From Variovorax sp. YR216 (lineage in GTDB: Bacteria > Pseudomonadota > Gammaproteobacteria > Burkholderiales > Burkholderiaceae_C), in contig NZ_FNRO01000008.1 in the NCBI RefSeq assembly GCF_900107745.1, positions 62,001 to 126,000 on the forward strand: a DNA stretch of 64,000 bases, read 5' to 3'. Position numbers and translations under genes: made by a program. Numbering within the stretch: position 1 is the first letter of the stretch; the number at the start of each line of letters is the position of its first letter. Below the pieces are notes generated by a model that was given only the letters and a program-made list of their open reading frames with translations, was not told where the DNA came from and did not search any database. Below are positions 1-8,343 of the stretch, one piece after another.

Positions 1-2
1 TC

Positions 3-86
3 CGCCCGTTCGAGAAGGTGTCCTATGCCCTGGTGCTGGAGATCAACGACACCCCGCGCATTGGCGATCTGCTCGTCAATCCCTGA
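3..86 (+). CDS. C-terminal end of a probable LysM-domain protein (partial)
   Basis: An open frame enters from the left edge and stops at TGA 84-86, giving 27 residues ending in GDLLVNP. Only the C-terminus is visible, so no domain can be confirmed. From memory, the gene just before dprA in many Comamonadaceae encodes a LysM peptidoglycan-binding protein, and the position fits. It ends 18 bp before the dprA start on the same strand, so the two may be cotranscribed. Confidence 0.5.
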   Translation, partial: RPFEKVSYALVLEINDTPRIGDLLVNP

Positions 87-104
87 GGCGGCTATCGGTT
101 TCGA

Positions 105-1247
105 GTGGAACGCGAGGACCTCGCAGGCTGGCTGCGACTTGCGCTGACGCCCGGCATCGGCAGCACGACCGGGCGCAAGCTGCTGGCGACGTTCGGGCTC
201 CCGTCGCAGGTCTTCGCGCAATCGCGGGACGCGCTCTTGCAGGTCGTGACCGATGCGCAAACGCATGCATTGCAGACGCTGCCCCGCGATTTCGAGGAGC
301 AGCTCCGGCGCACCGCGGACTGGCTGCAAGGCACTGATGCTGACGGCGTGACCCGGCGCATCGTGACGCTGGGCGATGCGGGCTACCCGGCTTCACTGCT
401 CGAAACTGCGGATCCGCCGTTGATGCTCTACCTGCTCGGCGCCCCGGCATTCGATCTGACGCAGCTCGACCGCAGCATCGGAATGGTCGGCAGCCGCAAT
501 CCCACCGCACAGGGCGAACAGACCGCGCGCGCATTCGCACGGGCATTCGGCGAGGCGGGTATCTCGGTGGTGTCCGGCCTTGCGCTGGGCATCGACGGCG
601 CGGCGCACAGCGGGGCACTCGAGGCAGGCGGCGGCGCGGGCCGCCTCGCCACCGTGGCCGTGGTCGGCACCGGACTCGACCGCGTCTACCCCGCACGGCA
701 TCGCGATCTGGCCCACCGCATTGCGGCCCACGGGTTGATCGTGAGCGAGTACCCCCTCGGCACACCGCCGCTCAACCAGAACTTCCCAAAGCGCAATCGG
801 ATCATTGCCGGCCTCACCCGCGGCACGCTGGTCGTCGAGGCCGCGCTTCGCTCAGGTTCGCTGATCACCGCACGACTGGCCGCGGAGCAGGGCCGGGAGG
901 TGTTCGCGATCCCCGGCTCGATCCATTCGCCGCAATCGCGCGGCTGCCATGCGTTGATACGCCAGGGCGCAAAGCTGGTCGAGTCGGTCGGAGACGTACT
1001 CGAAGAGCTGCAATTCGATGCGCCAGTTGACGCTTCACACCCTGCACACGCTGCACAGTCCGAGCAAGCCGCCGCTGAATCCGGCCTGCTCGCCGATCTC
1101 GGTTTCGACCCGGTCAGCCTCGATGCGCTGTGTGCCCGCACCGGCTACGGTGCGGCGCAATTGCAGGCCCGGCTGCTCGAACTCGAACTGGAAGGCCACG
1201 TCGCCCGACTTCCGGGCGGGCTGTTTCAGCGCGTCGCGCGAGGCTGA
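105..1247 (+). CDS. dprA: DNA-processing protein DprA
   Basis: DprA (Smf) loads RecA onto incoming single-stranded DNA during natural transformation and acts in the cytoplasm. The 380-residue product has an N-terminal SAM-like helical region (about 1-75), then the Rossmann-like DprA core with GSRNPT near residues 129-134, SGLALGIDGAAH near 157-168 and NFPKRNRIIAG near 226-236, and a short C-terminal winged-helix-like domain (about 325-380). Length is normal for the family. The start is GTG at 105, because the first conserved residues (EDLAGWLRLAL) follow directly; no strong ribosome binding site is visible. It is followed by smg, the order also found in E. coli. Confidence 0.95.
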   Translation: MEREDLAGWLRLALTPGIGSTTGRKLLATFGLPSQVFAQSRDALLQVVTDAQTHALQTLPRDFEEQLRRTADWLQGTDADGVTRRIVTLGDAGYPASLLETADPPLMLYLLGAPAFDLTQLDRSIGMVGSRNPTAQGEQTARAFARAFGEAGISVVSGLALGIDGAAHSGALEAGGGAGRLATVAVVGTGLDRVYPARHRDLAHRIAAHGLIVSEYPLGTPPLNQNFPKRNRIIAGLTRGTLVVEAALRSGSLITARLAAEQGREVFAIPGSIHSPQSRGCHALIRQGAKLVESVGDVLEELQFDAPVDASHPAHAAQSEQAAAESGLLADLGFDPVSLDALCARTGYGAAQLQARLLELELEGHVARLPGGLFQRVARG

Positions 1248-1331
1248 ACCATGAACCAGTCCTTCACACAAACATCGTGGTCTTCACGCAACTGACGCGG
1301 CACGGCATCTTGACTGGGCTATATTGAACCC

Positions 1332-1847
1332 ATGTTCGAAGTGCTTGTTTTTGTCTACGAAAGCTATTGGCGCGGCGATGCATGTCCCGCACCCGAACAA
1401 TTGGGCCGCAAGCTCAGCGCACAAGGCTTCGATGCGGACGAAATCCGCGAAGCTTTGCACTGGCTCGACGGCCTAAGCCTCGCCACTCAGGGCATCCAGC
1501 TCATCCGGCATGCCGACGAGACGACCGCGACGGTCGGGATTCGCAGCCGGAGCGATGAGGTCATTCCCCAATCGCCGAACTCGATCCGCGTCTACTCGAA
1601 CACGGAACAGGAGCACATCGGCGCCGAATGCCTGGGGTTCATCAGCTTCCTCGAATCCTCCGGCGTGCTGCCGACGGGCATGCGCGAGATCGTGATCGAA
1701 CGCGCGATGGCCACGTCCGGCGAGCCGCTGACGATCGACGAGCTCAAGATCATCGTCTTGATGGTGCACTGGTCCACCGGGCTCGAGCCCGATGCGCTGG
1801 TGCTGGACGAGCTCTGCGACGACACCGACAGCCGTGTCGCACATTAG
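1332..1847 (+). CDS. smg: Smg family protein (DUF494)
   Basis: This 171-residue protein belongs to the Smg/DUF494 family, recognisable from the opening MFEVLVFVYE and the conserved acidic C-terminal part. The biochemical role of Smg is not established; the family is known chiefly from its position beside dprA/smf in proteobacteria. The gap to dprA is 84 bp on the same strand. The stop codon TAG (1845-1847) directly touches the first copy of the hairpin repeat that fills the interval to the next gene. Confidence 0.92.
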   Translation: MFEVLVFVYESYWRGDACPAPEQLGRKLSAQGFDADEIREALHWLDGLSLATQGIQLIRHADETTATVGIRSRSDEVIPQSPNSIRVYSNTEQEHIGAECLGFISFLESSGVLPTGMREIVIERAMATSGEPLTIDELKIIVLMVHWSTGLEPDALVLDELCDDTDSRVAH

Positions 1848-2117
1848 GCTCGCCCCCAGGCTTGCTCACTTCGTGTAGCCGCCACCCCCTACCGGGGGCG
1901 CAGTCGGCGGCCCGGCCAAGCCTGTTCCGCGACTGCCCGCGAACAGGCGTGCGCTGCGCGCCGCCGAAGACAGATCACGAACGACGTCGGTATTCACGGG
2001 CCGGCGAAGCTCGGCCGTTGGTGAAACACCGCGGAACCGGCTTGGCCGGTCCGCCGGTGTTGCCCCCCGGGTAGGGGGGTGCCCGAGCACACGCAGTGAG
2101 CGAGGCTGGAGGGCGAG
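1848..2117. repeat. Inverted pair of intergenic hairpin repeats (copy A)
   Basis: The gap between the convergent smg and DUF1631 genes holds two copies of the window's repeat in inverted orientation, at about 1848-1950 and 2000-2117, with roughly 50 bp between them. Each contains the marks of the family: a hairpin around CGGAACCGGCTT, a CCCCC-GGGGG hairpin, a CACTTCGTG-like block and a GAGGCTGGGGG-like end. The outer ends abut both flanking stop codons. Confidence 0.85.
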
Positions 2118-4511
2118 CTAATTCAGCAGGCGCTCGGGGTTGGCGTCCAGCTTGGCCAGGGCCTCGCGGGTTGCGCGGACGGTGAGGGTTTCCTCTTCGG
2201 CGGGCACCAGCAGGCCGGCCTGCAGATAAGACGCCAGACGGCCCACCTGGATCAGGAAGCTGCGTCCGTCGCTGGACGCGAACAGGTGAAGCTGCTTGCG
2301 CTCGCTGCGCCACACGAACTGGACCTGGCTCACCCGGTCGTTGTGGTCGAGCATGAACCAGTTGCCCACCTGGAGTTCGTGCGCCCACGAAAGCATGTCT
2401 TCGCCCACCTTGGTGCCGGTGTCGGGCACGACCTCGATCGAGGCGGCATCCACGCCGAGCAGGAGCTCGATGCTGGCGGCGTCGAGCGGCACGTCCATCG
2501 TGCCCTCGTCGGACACGAAATCCTCGAGATTGGCGAGGCGCTTCGCCATCGCTTCGATCTTGGCCTGCGGGATCGCCTCGGTCTTCGACATGAACGCATC
2601 GGACAAGGTCGCGCCGATGGTCTTGATGTGCTGCTCCTGCGCGTCGCCGACGATGCCCAGCAGCGTCATGCCCTGGCGCAGGCGCTGGAGCAGCTTGGGA
2701 AGGTCCTGGATCACGCGGGTACGGTCGTTGCGGTTCGGCTTGGCGCTCGCAGCCCAGACGAGGTCAGACGCTGATCGCTTCAGCATCACGGTCTGCTCGT
2801 CCTGCGGCCCGTAGCGCAGCGCGGCGATGGCCAGAACTTCGGCCCAGACCTTGAAGAGGAACTCGCGGATCTCCTCGCGCACCGGCATGTCGTTGAGCAT
2901 CTTGCGCAACTCGATGGTGTACTGGATCGCCATCGTCTCCTTCTGCTCGACCTGCTGCGCGACACTCATCACCTTCTGGGCGGTGTCGCTCTGCGTGAGG
3001 TATTTATTGAGGAAGGCGACGAATTCGTCGAACACCAGCTTGAACACCCGCTGGCCGGTTTCCGGGTATTGCTCGATCACCTGCACGACGCGGCGGATCT
3101 CGCCTTCGAGCGCACTGCCCGAAATGGCGGCGGCATCGAAGCCCATCACACAGGAGCCCATGCGGTCGATCAGCATGCGCGCCGGGTGCTGCAGGGTGCC
3201 GAAAAATTCGGGCTCGGCGATGGCCACGCGCAGCACGGGCATCTGCAGGCGCGCGAACCAGACGCGCGCCGAGAACGGGATGCGCTCCTCGGCGAGGATC
3301 GCCTGGAACATCAGCGCCACGATTTCCACCGTCGCCTTGTCGGCCGTCGTCGGCGCCCGCTTCTTGAGCTCGGCGCTGCGCCGCCGAAGGTCGACGGTGG
3401 CCTGGAGGACGGCCGTGGCCTCATCGCCGACGACATACTGAGACGCCGCGGCCTGGTAGGCGACCTCGGCATCCGCGATGGCCGCGGCAAAGGCCGGCGC
3501 GCCCCCCGCACCCATCGGCCCGCCCGCCCCATCGCCGGCGCCGGCTGCCGGTCGATGCTGCGTGATATCGCCGCCGATGCGCGCCGTCACGAAACGCTTG
3601 AGATTGAGCAGGACGCCCTGGGCGCGCTGGCGCGCAACAAGAAGCGGCGAGCCCCCGGTGGCGCCCATCACGTCGGCAGAAGACACGGCCGCGCCGCCGC
3701 GCCCTATGCCGACCCCGATCGCGGCCGGGGCGAAGCTGCCTGCAGGCAAGGCGTAGCCACCCCGTCCACCCGGCGGCAACTGCGCCGTCACGCCCATCGA
3801 CGCGCTTCCCGAGGCATGGGAAGCCGCGAAGCTGCCGCCCAGCGCCGCCGCACCTGAATTGACCGAACCCGTGCGGCGCACGAAGCTCTTGAGGTCGATC
3901 TCCGGCATCACTTCCCGGCTGATCAGGTATGCGTTGGCGTCCTTGTAGGCCTTCAACATCGCATCGACCATGTGCGTCTGCATCTGGTCCTGAACCTTGG
4001 TCCAGAGCCCGCGGCTCAGGCCGCTGGCAAGCCACTGGTCGACCAGCACCTTCGCGAACGCCTCGGGCTTGAGGACGTCCTTGGCGTCGAGCTCGCTCGT
4101 CCCTTCGAGGTGCTGGATGCGCAGGCGCAGGTCGTTGAGCTCGAAGTTGGCCTTGTCCTGGATCGTCTGCGCGAGCCGCGACGACAGGATGTTCGTCTCG
4201 ACCACCTCGTCGCCGATCAGCTCCAGGCGCAGCGAGTTGGAAGACGACCCGCCCGATGAACTGCTGGCCAGCGCCTTGCGCCACGCCTGGCGCGAATGCG
4301 CGACCCAGGCGGCCCCGTGCGACTGGAACGCCAGGAAGCCGTCCCGGTTCTCCTGCATGTCCCGGGAATTGCCGGTCTGCGAGGCCAACGCCACCAGCCG
4401 TTCGGTGATCGCATGGGCCACCGGCTCGATCACCCCCTCGGTGGCGGCGACGAAACGCTCGCGCGTCTCGCGGGAGATCTGGAGGGAAGAGGCGTGGGAC
4501 CGCGTGCGCAT
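2118..4511 (-). CDS. DUF1631 domain-containing protein
   Basis: This large cytoplasmic-looking protein (797 residues from ATG 4511; 810 from TTG 4550) matches the DUF1631 family as I know it. The N-terminal part is helical (ERFVAATEGVIEPVAHAI), a low-complexity glycine/alanine linker sits in the middle third, and the C-terminal half is conserved, with segments such as VLRVAIAEPEFF and HPARMLIDRMG. Some databases label such proteins thymidine phosphorylase, which nothing here supports; the function is unknown. Neither start has a clear ribosome binding site, so the first dozen residues are uncertain. It lies downstream of secF on the same strand with a gap of about 130 bp. The C-terminal part reads like a small-molecule or PilZ-like module, but I cannot confirm that. 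Confidence 0.85.
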   Translation of the reverse strand: MRTRSHASSLQISRETRERFVAATEGVIEPVAHAITERLVALASQTGNSRDMQENRDGFLAFQSHGAAWVAHSRQAWRKALASSSSGGSSSNSLRLELIGDEVVETNILSSRLAQTIQDKANFELNDLRLRIQHLEGTSELDAKDVLKPEAFAKVLVDQWLASGLSRGLWTKVQDQMQTHMVDAMLKAYKDANAYLISREVMPEIDLKSFVRRTGSVNSGAAALGGSFAASHASGSASMGVTAQLPPGGRGGYALPAGSFAPAAIGVGIGRGGAAVSSADVMGATGGSPLLVARQRAQGVLLNLKRFVTARIGGDITQHRPAAGAGDGAGGPMGAGGAPAFAAAIADAEVAYQAAASQYVVGDEATAVLQATVDLRRRSAELKKRAPTTADKATVEIVALMFQAILAEERIPFSARVWFARLQMPVLRVAIAEPEFFGTLQHPARMLIDRMGSCVMGFDAAAISGSALEGEIRRVVQVIEQYPETGQRVFKLVFDEFVAFLNKYLTQSDTAQKVMSVAQQVEQKETMAIQYTIELRKMLNDMPVREEIREFLFKVWAEVLAIAALRYGPQDEQTVMLKRSASDLVWAASAKPNRNDRTRVIQDLPKLLQRLRQGMTLLGIVGDAQEQHIKTIGATLSDAFMSKTEAIPQAKIEAMAKRLANLEDFVSDEGTMDVPLDAASIELLLGVDAASIEVVPDTGTKVGEDMLSWAHELQVGNWFMLDHNDRVSQVQFVWRSERKQLHLFASSDGRSFLIQVGRLASYLQAGLLVPAEEETLTVRATREALAKLDANPERLLN

Positions 4512-4642
4512 GGAGGAGTGAGTCAGAACGTCTATTTGATTATTCGACAATCACGAGCTTGCATCGGGAAGGGAAAGCGCACAAGAGCCGACAATGCTCG
4601 GCAACCCCAACACCACGGTGACGCAGCGCCGGCCTTTCATGT

Positions 4643-5596
4643 TCAGACGGTCGCGCCCGCGTTCGGGTCGTCCGGATCGCCCTCGCGCTTGACCGGCCCC
4701 TTGACCAGATCCTCGCGCTTCACCCCCAGCCACATCGCGATGGCCGCGGCCACGAAGGCCGAGGAATAGATGCCGAAAAGAATGCCGATGGTCAGTGCCA
4801 GCGCAAAGTAGTGCAGCGTCGGGCCGCCGAAGAAGAACATCGACAGCACGACCAGTTGGGTCGAGCCGTGGGTGATGATGGTCCGGCTGATGGTCGAGGT
4901 GATCGCGTTGTCGATGACCTCGCGCGTGGACATCTTTCGATAGCGACGGAAGTTCTCGCGCACCCGGTCGAAGATCACCACCGACTCGTTCACCGAATAG
5001 CCCAGCACCGCCAGCACGGCAGCGAGCACCGCCAGCGAGAACTCCCACTGGAAGAAGGCGAAGAAGCCCAGGATGATCACCACGTCGTGCAGGTTGGCCA
5101 GCACGGTGGCCAGCGCGAACTTCCACTCGAAGCGGAAGGCCAGGTAGATCATGATGCCGACCACCACCATGCCCAGCGCCTTCAGACCGTTGGTGGTGAG
5201 TTCCTCGCCGACCTGCGGGCCGACGAACTCGGTGCCGCGCAAGGTGGCTGACGCATCGACCGCCTTGAGCGCCCCCATCACCTGCTCGCTCTGCTGGGCC
5301 GAGGTCTGGCCCTTCTGCACTGGCAGGCGGATCTGGATGTCGCGTGAAGTGCCGAAGTTCTGCACCAGCACGTCCTGGTAGCCGAGCTTGCCGATGGTTT
5401 CGCGCACCTTGCCGATGTCGACCGGCTGCTGGTAGGCCACTTCCATGACCGTTCCACCGGTGAACTCGACCGAGAGGTGAAGCCCGCGGTGGAACAGGAA
5501 GAACACCGCGAGGATGAAGGTGACGACCGAAACCGCGTTCAGCACCAGCGCATGGCGCATGAACGGGATCGTCTTGTGGATACGGAAGAATTCCAT
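4643..5596 (-). CDS. secF: Protein translocase subunit SecF
   Basis: SecF is the inner-membrane partner of SecD and uses the proton gradient to help preproteins through SecYEG. The 317-residue protein has an N-terminal membrane segment (about 15-36), the family motif VEFTGGTVMEV near residues 43-53, a periplasmic domain, and a cluster of C-terminal membrane helices ending in GVKRED. The length is typical for a betaproteobacterial SecF. It starts 12 bp after the secD stop on the same strand, as expected for the secDF operon. Confidence 0.97.
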   Translation of the reverse strand: MEFFRIHKTIPFMRHALVLNAVSVVTFILAVFFLFHRGLHLSVEFTGGTVMEVAYQQPVDIGKVRETIGKLGYQDVLVQNFGTSRDIQIRLPVQKGQTSAQQSEQVMGALKAVDASATLRGTEFVGPQVGEELTTNGLKALGMVVVGIMIYLAFRFEWKFALATVLANLHDVVIILGFFAFFQWEFSLAVLAAVLAVLGYSVNESVVIFDRVRENFRRYRKMSTREVIDNAITSTISRTIITHGSTQLVVLSMFFFGGPTLHYFALALTIGILFGIYSSAFVAAAIAMWLGVKREDLVKGPVKREGDPDDPNAGATV

Positions 5597-5608
5597 TTGG
5601 TCTGCCCC

Positions 5609-7486
5609 TTACTTCGCGTCGGCGGCGGCCTGGTTGGCCGGCTTCCACACGGTGCCGATCGACAGGGTCTTGAGCTTCTTCTTGCTGCCGTACCAGAGAT
5701 TGACGAGGCCGCGCGAGAAGAACACGGCCGAGAACATCGAGGTGACGATGCCGATGCAATGCACCACCGCGAAGCCACGGATCGGTCCCGAGCCGAAGGC
5801 CAGCAGGGCGATGCCGGCGATCAGCGTGGTCACGTTGGAGTCGAGAATCGTGTTCCACGCCCGGTCGTAGCCGGCATGGATCGCGGCCTGCGGCGACGCG
5901 CCGCCGCGCAGTTCCTCGCGGATGCGCTCGTTGATCAGCACGTTGGAGTCGATCGCGACCCCGATCGCGAGCGCCATGGCCGCGATGCCCGGCAAGGTCA
6001 GCGTGGCCTGCAGCATCGACAGGATCGCCACCAGCAGAAGCAGGTTGACGGCCAGCGCGATCGACGAGAACAGGCCGAACAGCGCGTAGTACAGGCACAT
6101 GAACACCATGATGGCCAGGAAGCCGTACATCACGCTGTTGAAGCCCTTCTGGATGTTGTCGGCACCGAGGCTCGGGCCGATGGTCCGCTCCTGGATGATC
6201 TCCATCGGCGCGGCCAGCGAACCGGCGCGCAGCAGCAGCGCGAGGTCGTTGGCTTCGACCACGTTCATGGCGCCGGAAATCTGGAAGCGGTTGCCCAGCT
6301 CACCGTTGATCGAAGGCGCAGTGAGCACTTCGCCGCGGCCCTTTTCGAAGATCAGGATCGCCATGCGCTTGTGCATGTTCTCGCGGCTGACGTCGCGCAT
6401 GATGCGGCCGCCCTTGGCGTCCATGGTCAGGTCGACCTTGGGTTGCTGCGTCTGCGAATCGAAGCCGGGTTGGGCGTCCGTGAGGTTCTCGCCGGTGACG
6501 AGGACCTGCTTCTTCACGATCACCGGACGGCCGGTGCGATCGATGAACTTCTCGGAGCCGAACGGCACCGGGCCGGTGCCCTGCTCGGCCGCGCGGCCCT
6601 CGGCGCTCTCGTCGACCAGGCGCATTTCGAGCGTTGCGGTGCGGCCCAGGATGTCCTTGGCCTTCGCGGTGTCCTGCACGCCCGGCAACTGGACCACGAT
6701 GCGGTCCAGGCCCTGCTGCTGGATGACCGGCTCGGCCACGCCCAGTTCGTTGATCCGGTTGTGCAGGGTGGTGATGTTCTGCTTGAGCGCGGCGTCCTGC
6801 AGCCGGCGTGCGGCCTCGGGCTTGATCGACAGCGTGAGCTTGTAGTCGGCGCCTTCCTGGCTTTCGACCGCGACCAGGTCCGGGAACTGGTCCTGGAGCA
6901 GCGCCTTGCCGGCATTGAGGCCCGCCGTGTCGCGGAAGCGCACCTCGACGGTCTGGCCGACGCGCGTCACCGACGTGCCGCGAACGCCCTTGTCGCGCAG
7001 GCCGGTGCGGATGTCGCCCGCGAAGGATTCGGCGCGCTTGTCCATCGCGCCCTGCATGTCGACCTGCAGCAGGAAGTCCACGCCGCCGCGCAGGTCGAGG
7101 CCGAGGTACATGGGGAAGGCATGCAGCGCGGTCAGCCAGGACGGCGAGCGCGACAGCAGGTTGAGCGCGACCACATAGGGCGGATCGCTCGGGTCCGGCA
7201 CCAGCGCGTGCTGCAGCACGTCGCGTGCCTTGAGCTGGTCGTCGGTGTTCGTGAAGCGGGCGCGCACCGAAGTGGCGTCGAGCGTCAGCAGGTCAGGCGC
7301 CAGTCCGGCGGCCTTGAGGGCTTCCTCGATCCGGGTCCGGGTACCAGCGTCGACCTTGACGGTCGACTTGGCCGCCGACACCTGCACTGCAGGCGCCTCG
7401 CCGAAGAAATTGGGCAACGCGTAGATCAGCCCTACCAGCAGCACGATCACGATGATCGCGTACTTCCAAACAGGATAACGATTCAT
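5609..7486 (-). CDS. secD: Protein translocase subunit SecD
   Basis: SecD is an RND-like inner-membrane protein that completes preprotein export at the periplasmic face. The 625-residue product has one N-terminal membrane helix (about 9-27, IIVIVLLVGLIYALPNFF), the conserved YLGLDLRGGVDFLLQVD stretch, a large periplasmic domain, and five C-terminal helices with the family motif GVAIDSNVLINERIREE. The upstream DNA is unusual. The ATG at 7486 is preceded directly by the end of a hairpin repeat, whose terminal GGGGGCGAGC occupies the place of the ribosome binding site. Confidence 0.97.
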   Translation of the reverse strand: MNRYPVWKYAIIVIVLLVGLIYALPNFFGEAPAVQVSAAKSTVKVDAGTRTRIEEALKAAGLAPDLLTLDATSVRARFTNTDDQLKARDVLQHALVPDPSDPPYVVALNLLSRSPSWLTALHAFPMYLGLDLRGGVDFLLQVDMQGAMDKRAESFAGDIRTGLRDKGVRGTSVTRVGQTVEVRFRDTAGLNAGKALLQDQFPDLVAVESQEGADYKLTLSIKPEAARRLQDAALKQNITTLHNRINELGVAEPVIQQQGLDRIVVQLPGVQDTAKAKDILGRTATLEMRLVDESAEGRAAEQGTGPVPFGSEKFIDRTGRPVIVKKQVLVTGENLTDAQPGFDSQTQQPKVDLTMDAKGGRIMRDVSRENMHKRMAILIFEKGRGEVLTAPSINGELGNRFQISGAMNVVEANDLALLLRAGSLAAPMEIIQERTIGPSLGADNIQKGFNSVMYGFLAIMVFMCLYYALFGLFSSIALAVNLLLLVAILSMLQATLTLPGIAAMALAIGVAIDSNVLINERIREELRGGASPQAAIHAGYDRAWNTILDSNVTTLIAGIALLAFGSGPIRGFAVVHCIGIVTSMFSAVFFSRGLVNLWYGSKKKLKTLSIGTVWKPANQAAADAK

Positions 7487-7755
7487 GCTCGCCCCCAGGC
7501 TTCGCGCACTTCGTGTCGCTTCGCCAACCCCCTACCGGGGGCGCTGCCGGTGGCCCGGCAAAGCCGGTTCCACGGCAGCCCACGAACGCGGCGCGCTACG
7601 CACAGCCGCTGAAAAAGGTCTTTGCTCATTGGATATGGCCGGCGAAGCCGGGCCTGTTGGTGAAACACCGCGGAACCGGCTTCGCCGGGCCGCTGGTGTT
7701 GCCCCCGGTAGGGGGTGCCCGAGCACACGAAGTGAGCGAGGCTGGGGGGGAGCAT
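7487..7755. repeat. Inverted pair of intergenic hairpin repeats (copy B) inside the yajC-secD operon
   Basis: Two inverted copies, at about 7487-7600 and 7637-7754, fill the gap between yajC and secD. One outer end touches the secD start codon and the other touches the yajC stop codon. The element therefore lies inside a conserved operon, where it could form strong stem-loops in the mRNA. Confidence 0.87.
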
Positions 7756-8085
7756 TTACTTTATTGCGCCCTTGGGAAGCACCTGGACGACCGCGCTGCG
7801 CTGGATCTGGACTTCGACGCCCTTGGCGATTTCGATCGTCAGGTACTGCTCGCCGAGTTGGGTGATCTTGCCGAGCACGCCGCCCGCGGTGGCGACTTCG
7901 TCGCCTTTGGCCAGCGCCTCGATCATGGCGCGGGCTTCTTTCTGGCGCTTCATCTGCGGCCGGATCATGACGAAGTACAGCACCACGAACATGAGGAGCA
8001 GCGGCAGCATGCTACCGAGCGACGACATCATGTCACCGCCGCCGGCGGCGGGCGCGGACTGGGCGAAAGCAGAAGAAATGAACAA
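7756..8085 (-). CDS. yajC: Preprotein translocase subunit YajC
   Basis: YajC is a small single-pass inner-membrane protein associated with the SecDF complex. I place the start at TTG 8085: a GGAG lies 7 bp upstream and the resulting 109 residues match the family length (110 in E. coli), whereas the longest open frame (to 8283) adds an arginine-rich tail with no family resemblance. After a short N-terminus (LFISSAFAQ) comes the membrane helix (about 29-47), RPQMKRQKE, and the C-terminal beta domain with GDEVATAGGVLGKI. In many betaproteobacteria yajC follows queA-tgt; here the next upstream gene on the strand is an indolepyruvate oxidoreductase. Confidence 0.93.
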   Translation of the reverse strand: MFISSAFAQSAPAAGGGDMMSSLGSMLPLLLMFVVLYFVMIRPQMKRQKEARAMIEALAKGDEVATAGGVLGKITQLGEQYLTIEIAKGVEVQIQRSAVVQVLPKGAIK

Positions 8086-8222
8086 GGGAATCTCCAGCAG
8101 AGGGAAGAAAACAAGCGCGCCGGCCTCCCGCACAACACAGGAGGTCCGCCGGTCCGCGGCGATGCGAGCACGCCGCGCAGCGCGGGGCTTGGCCGCGCAC
8201 AGCACCGGGCATTGTAGATGTT

Positions 8223-8340
8223 GCTCGCCCCCAGGCTGCGCGCACTGCGTGTCGCTTCGCCACCCCCCTGCCGGGGGCAACACCAGCGGCCCGGCAAAGC
8301 CGGTTCCGCGGTGTTTCGCGAACAGGCCTAGCCTGAGTAG
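8223..8340. repeat. Intergenic hairpin repeat (copy C)
   Basis: A single copy in the orientation beginning GCTCGCCCCCAGGC lies between the yajC start region and the stop of the indolepyruvate oxidoreductase gene. It contains the CCCCC-GGGGG and CCGGCAAAGCCGGTT hairpin parts. About 135 bp between this repeat and the yajC start show no other recognisable feature and presumably hold the yajC promoter. Confidence 0.82.
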
Positions 8341-8343
8341 GGG

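Noticed and set aside
5477..7612. Very long plus-strand open frame (711 codons) across secD-secF
   Set aside because: It lies antisense to two well-conserved genes, is rich in His, Arg, Asp and Gln with no recognisable domain, and is a typical shadow frame in GC-rich DNA.
8086..8283. N-terminal extension of yajC to 8283
   Set aside because: The extension is arginine-rich and partly overlaps a repeat; TTG at 8085 has a good ribosome binding site and gives the normal length.
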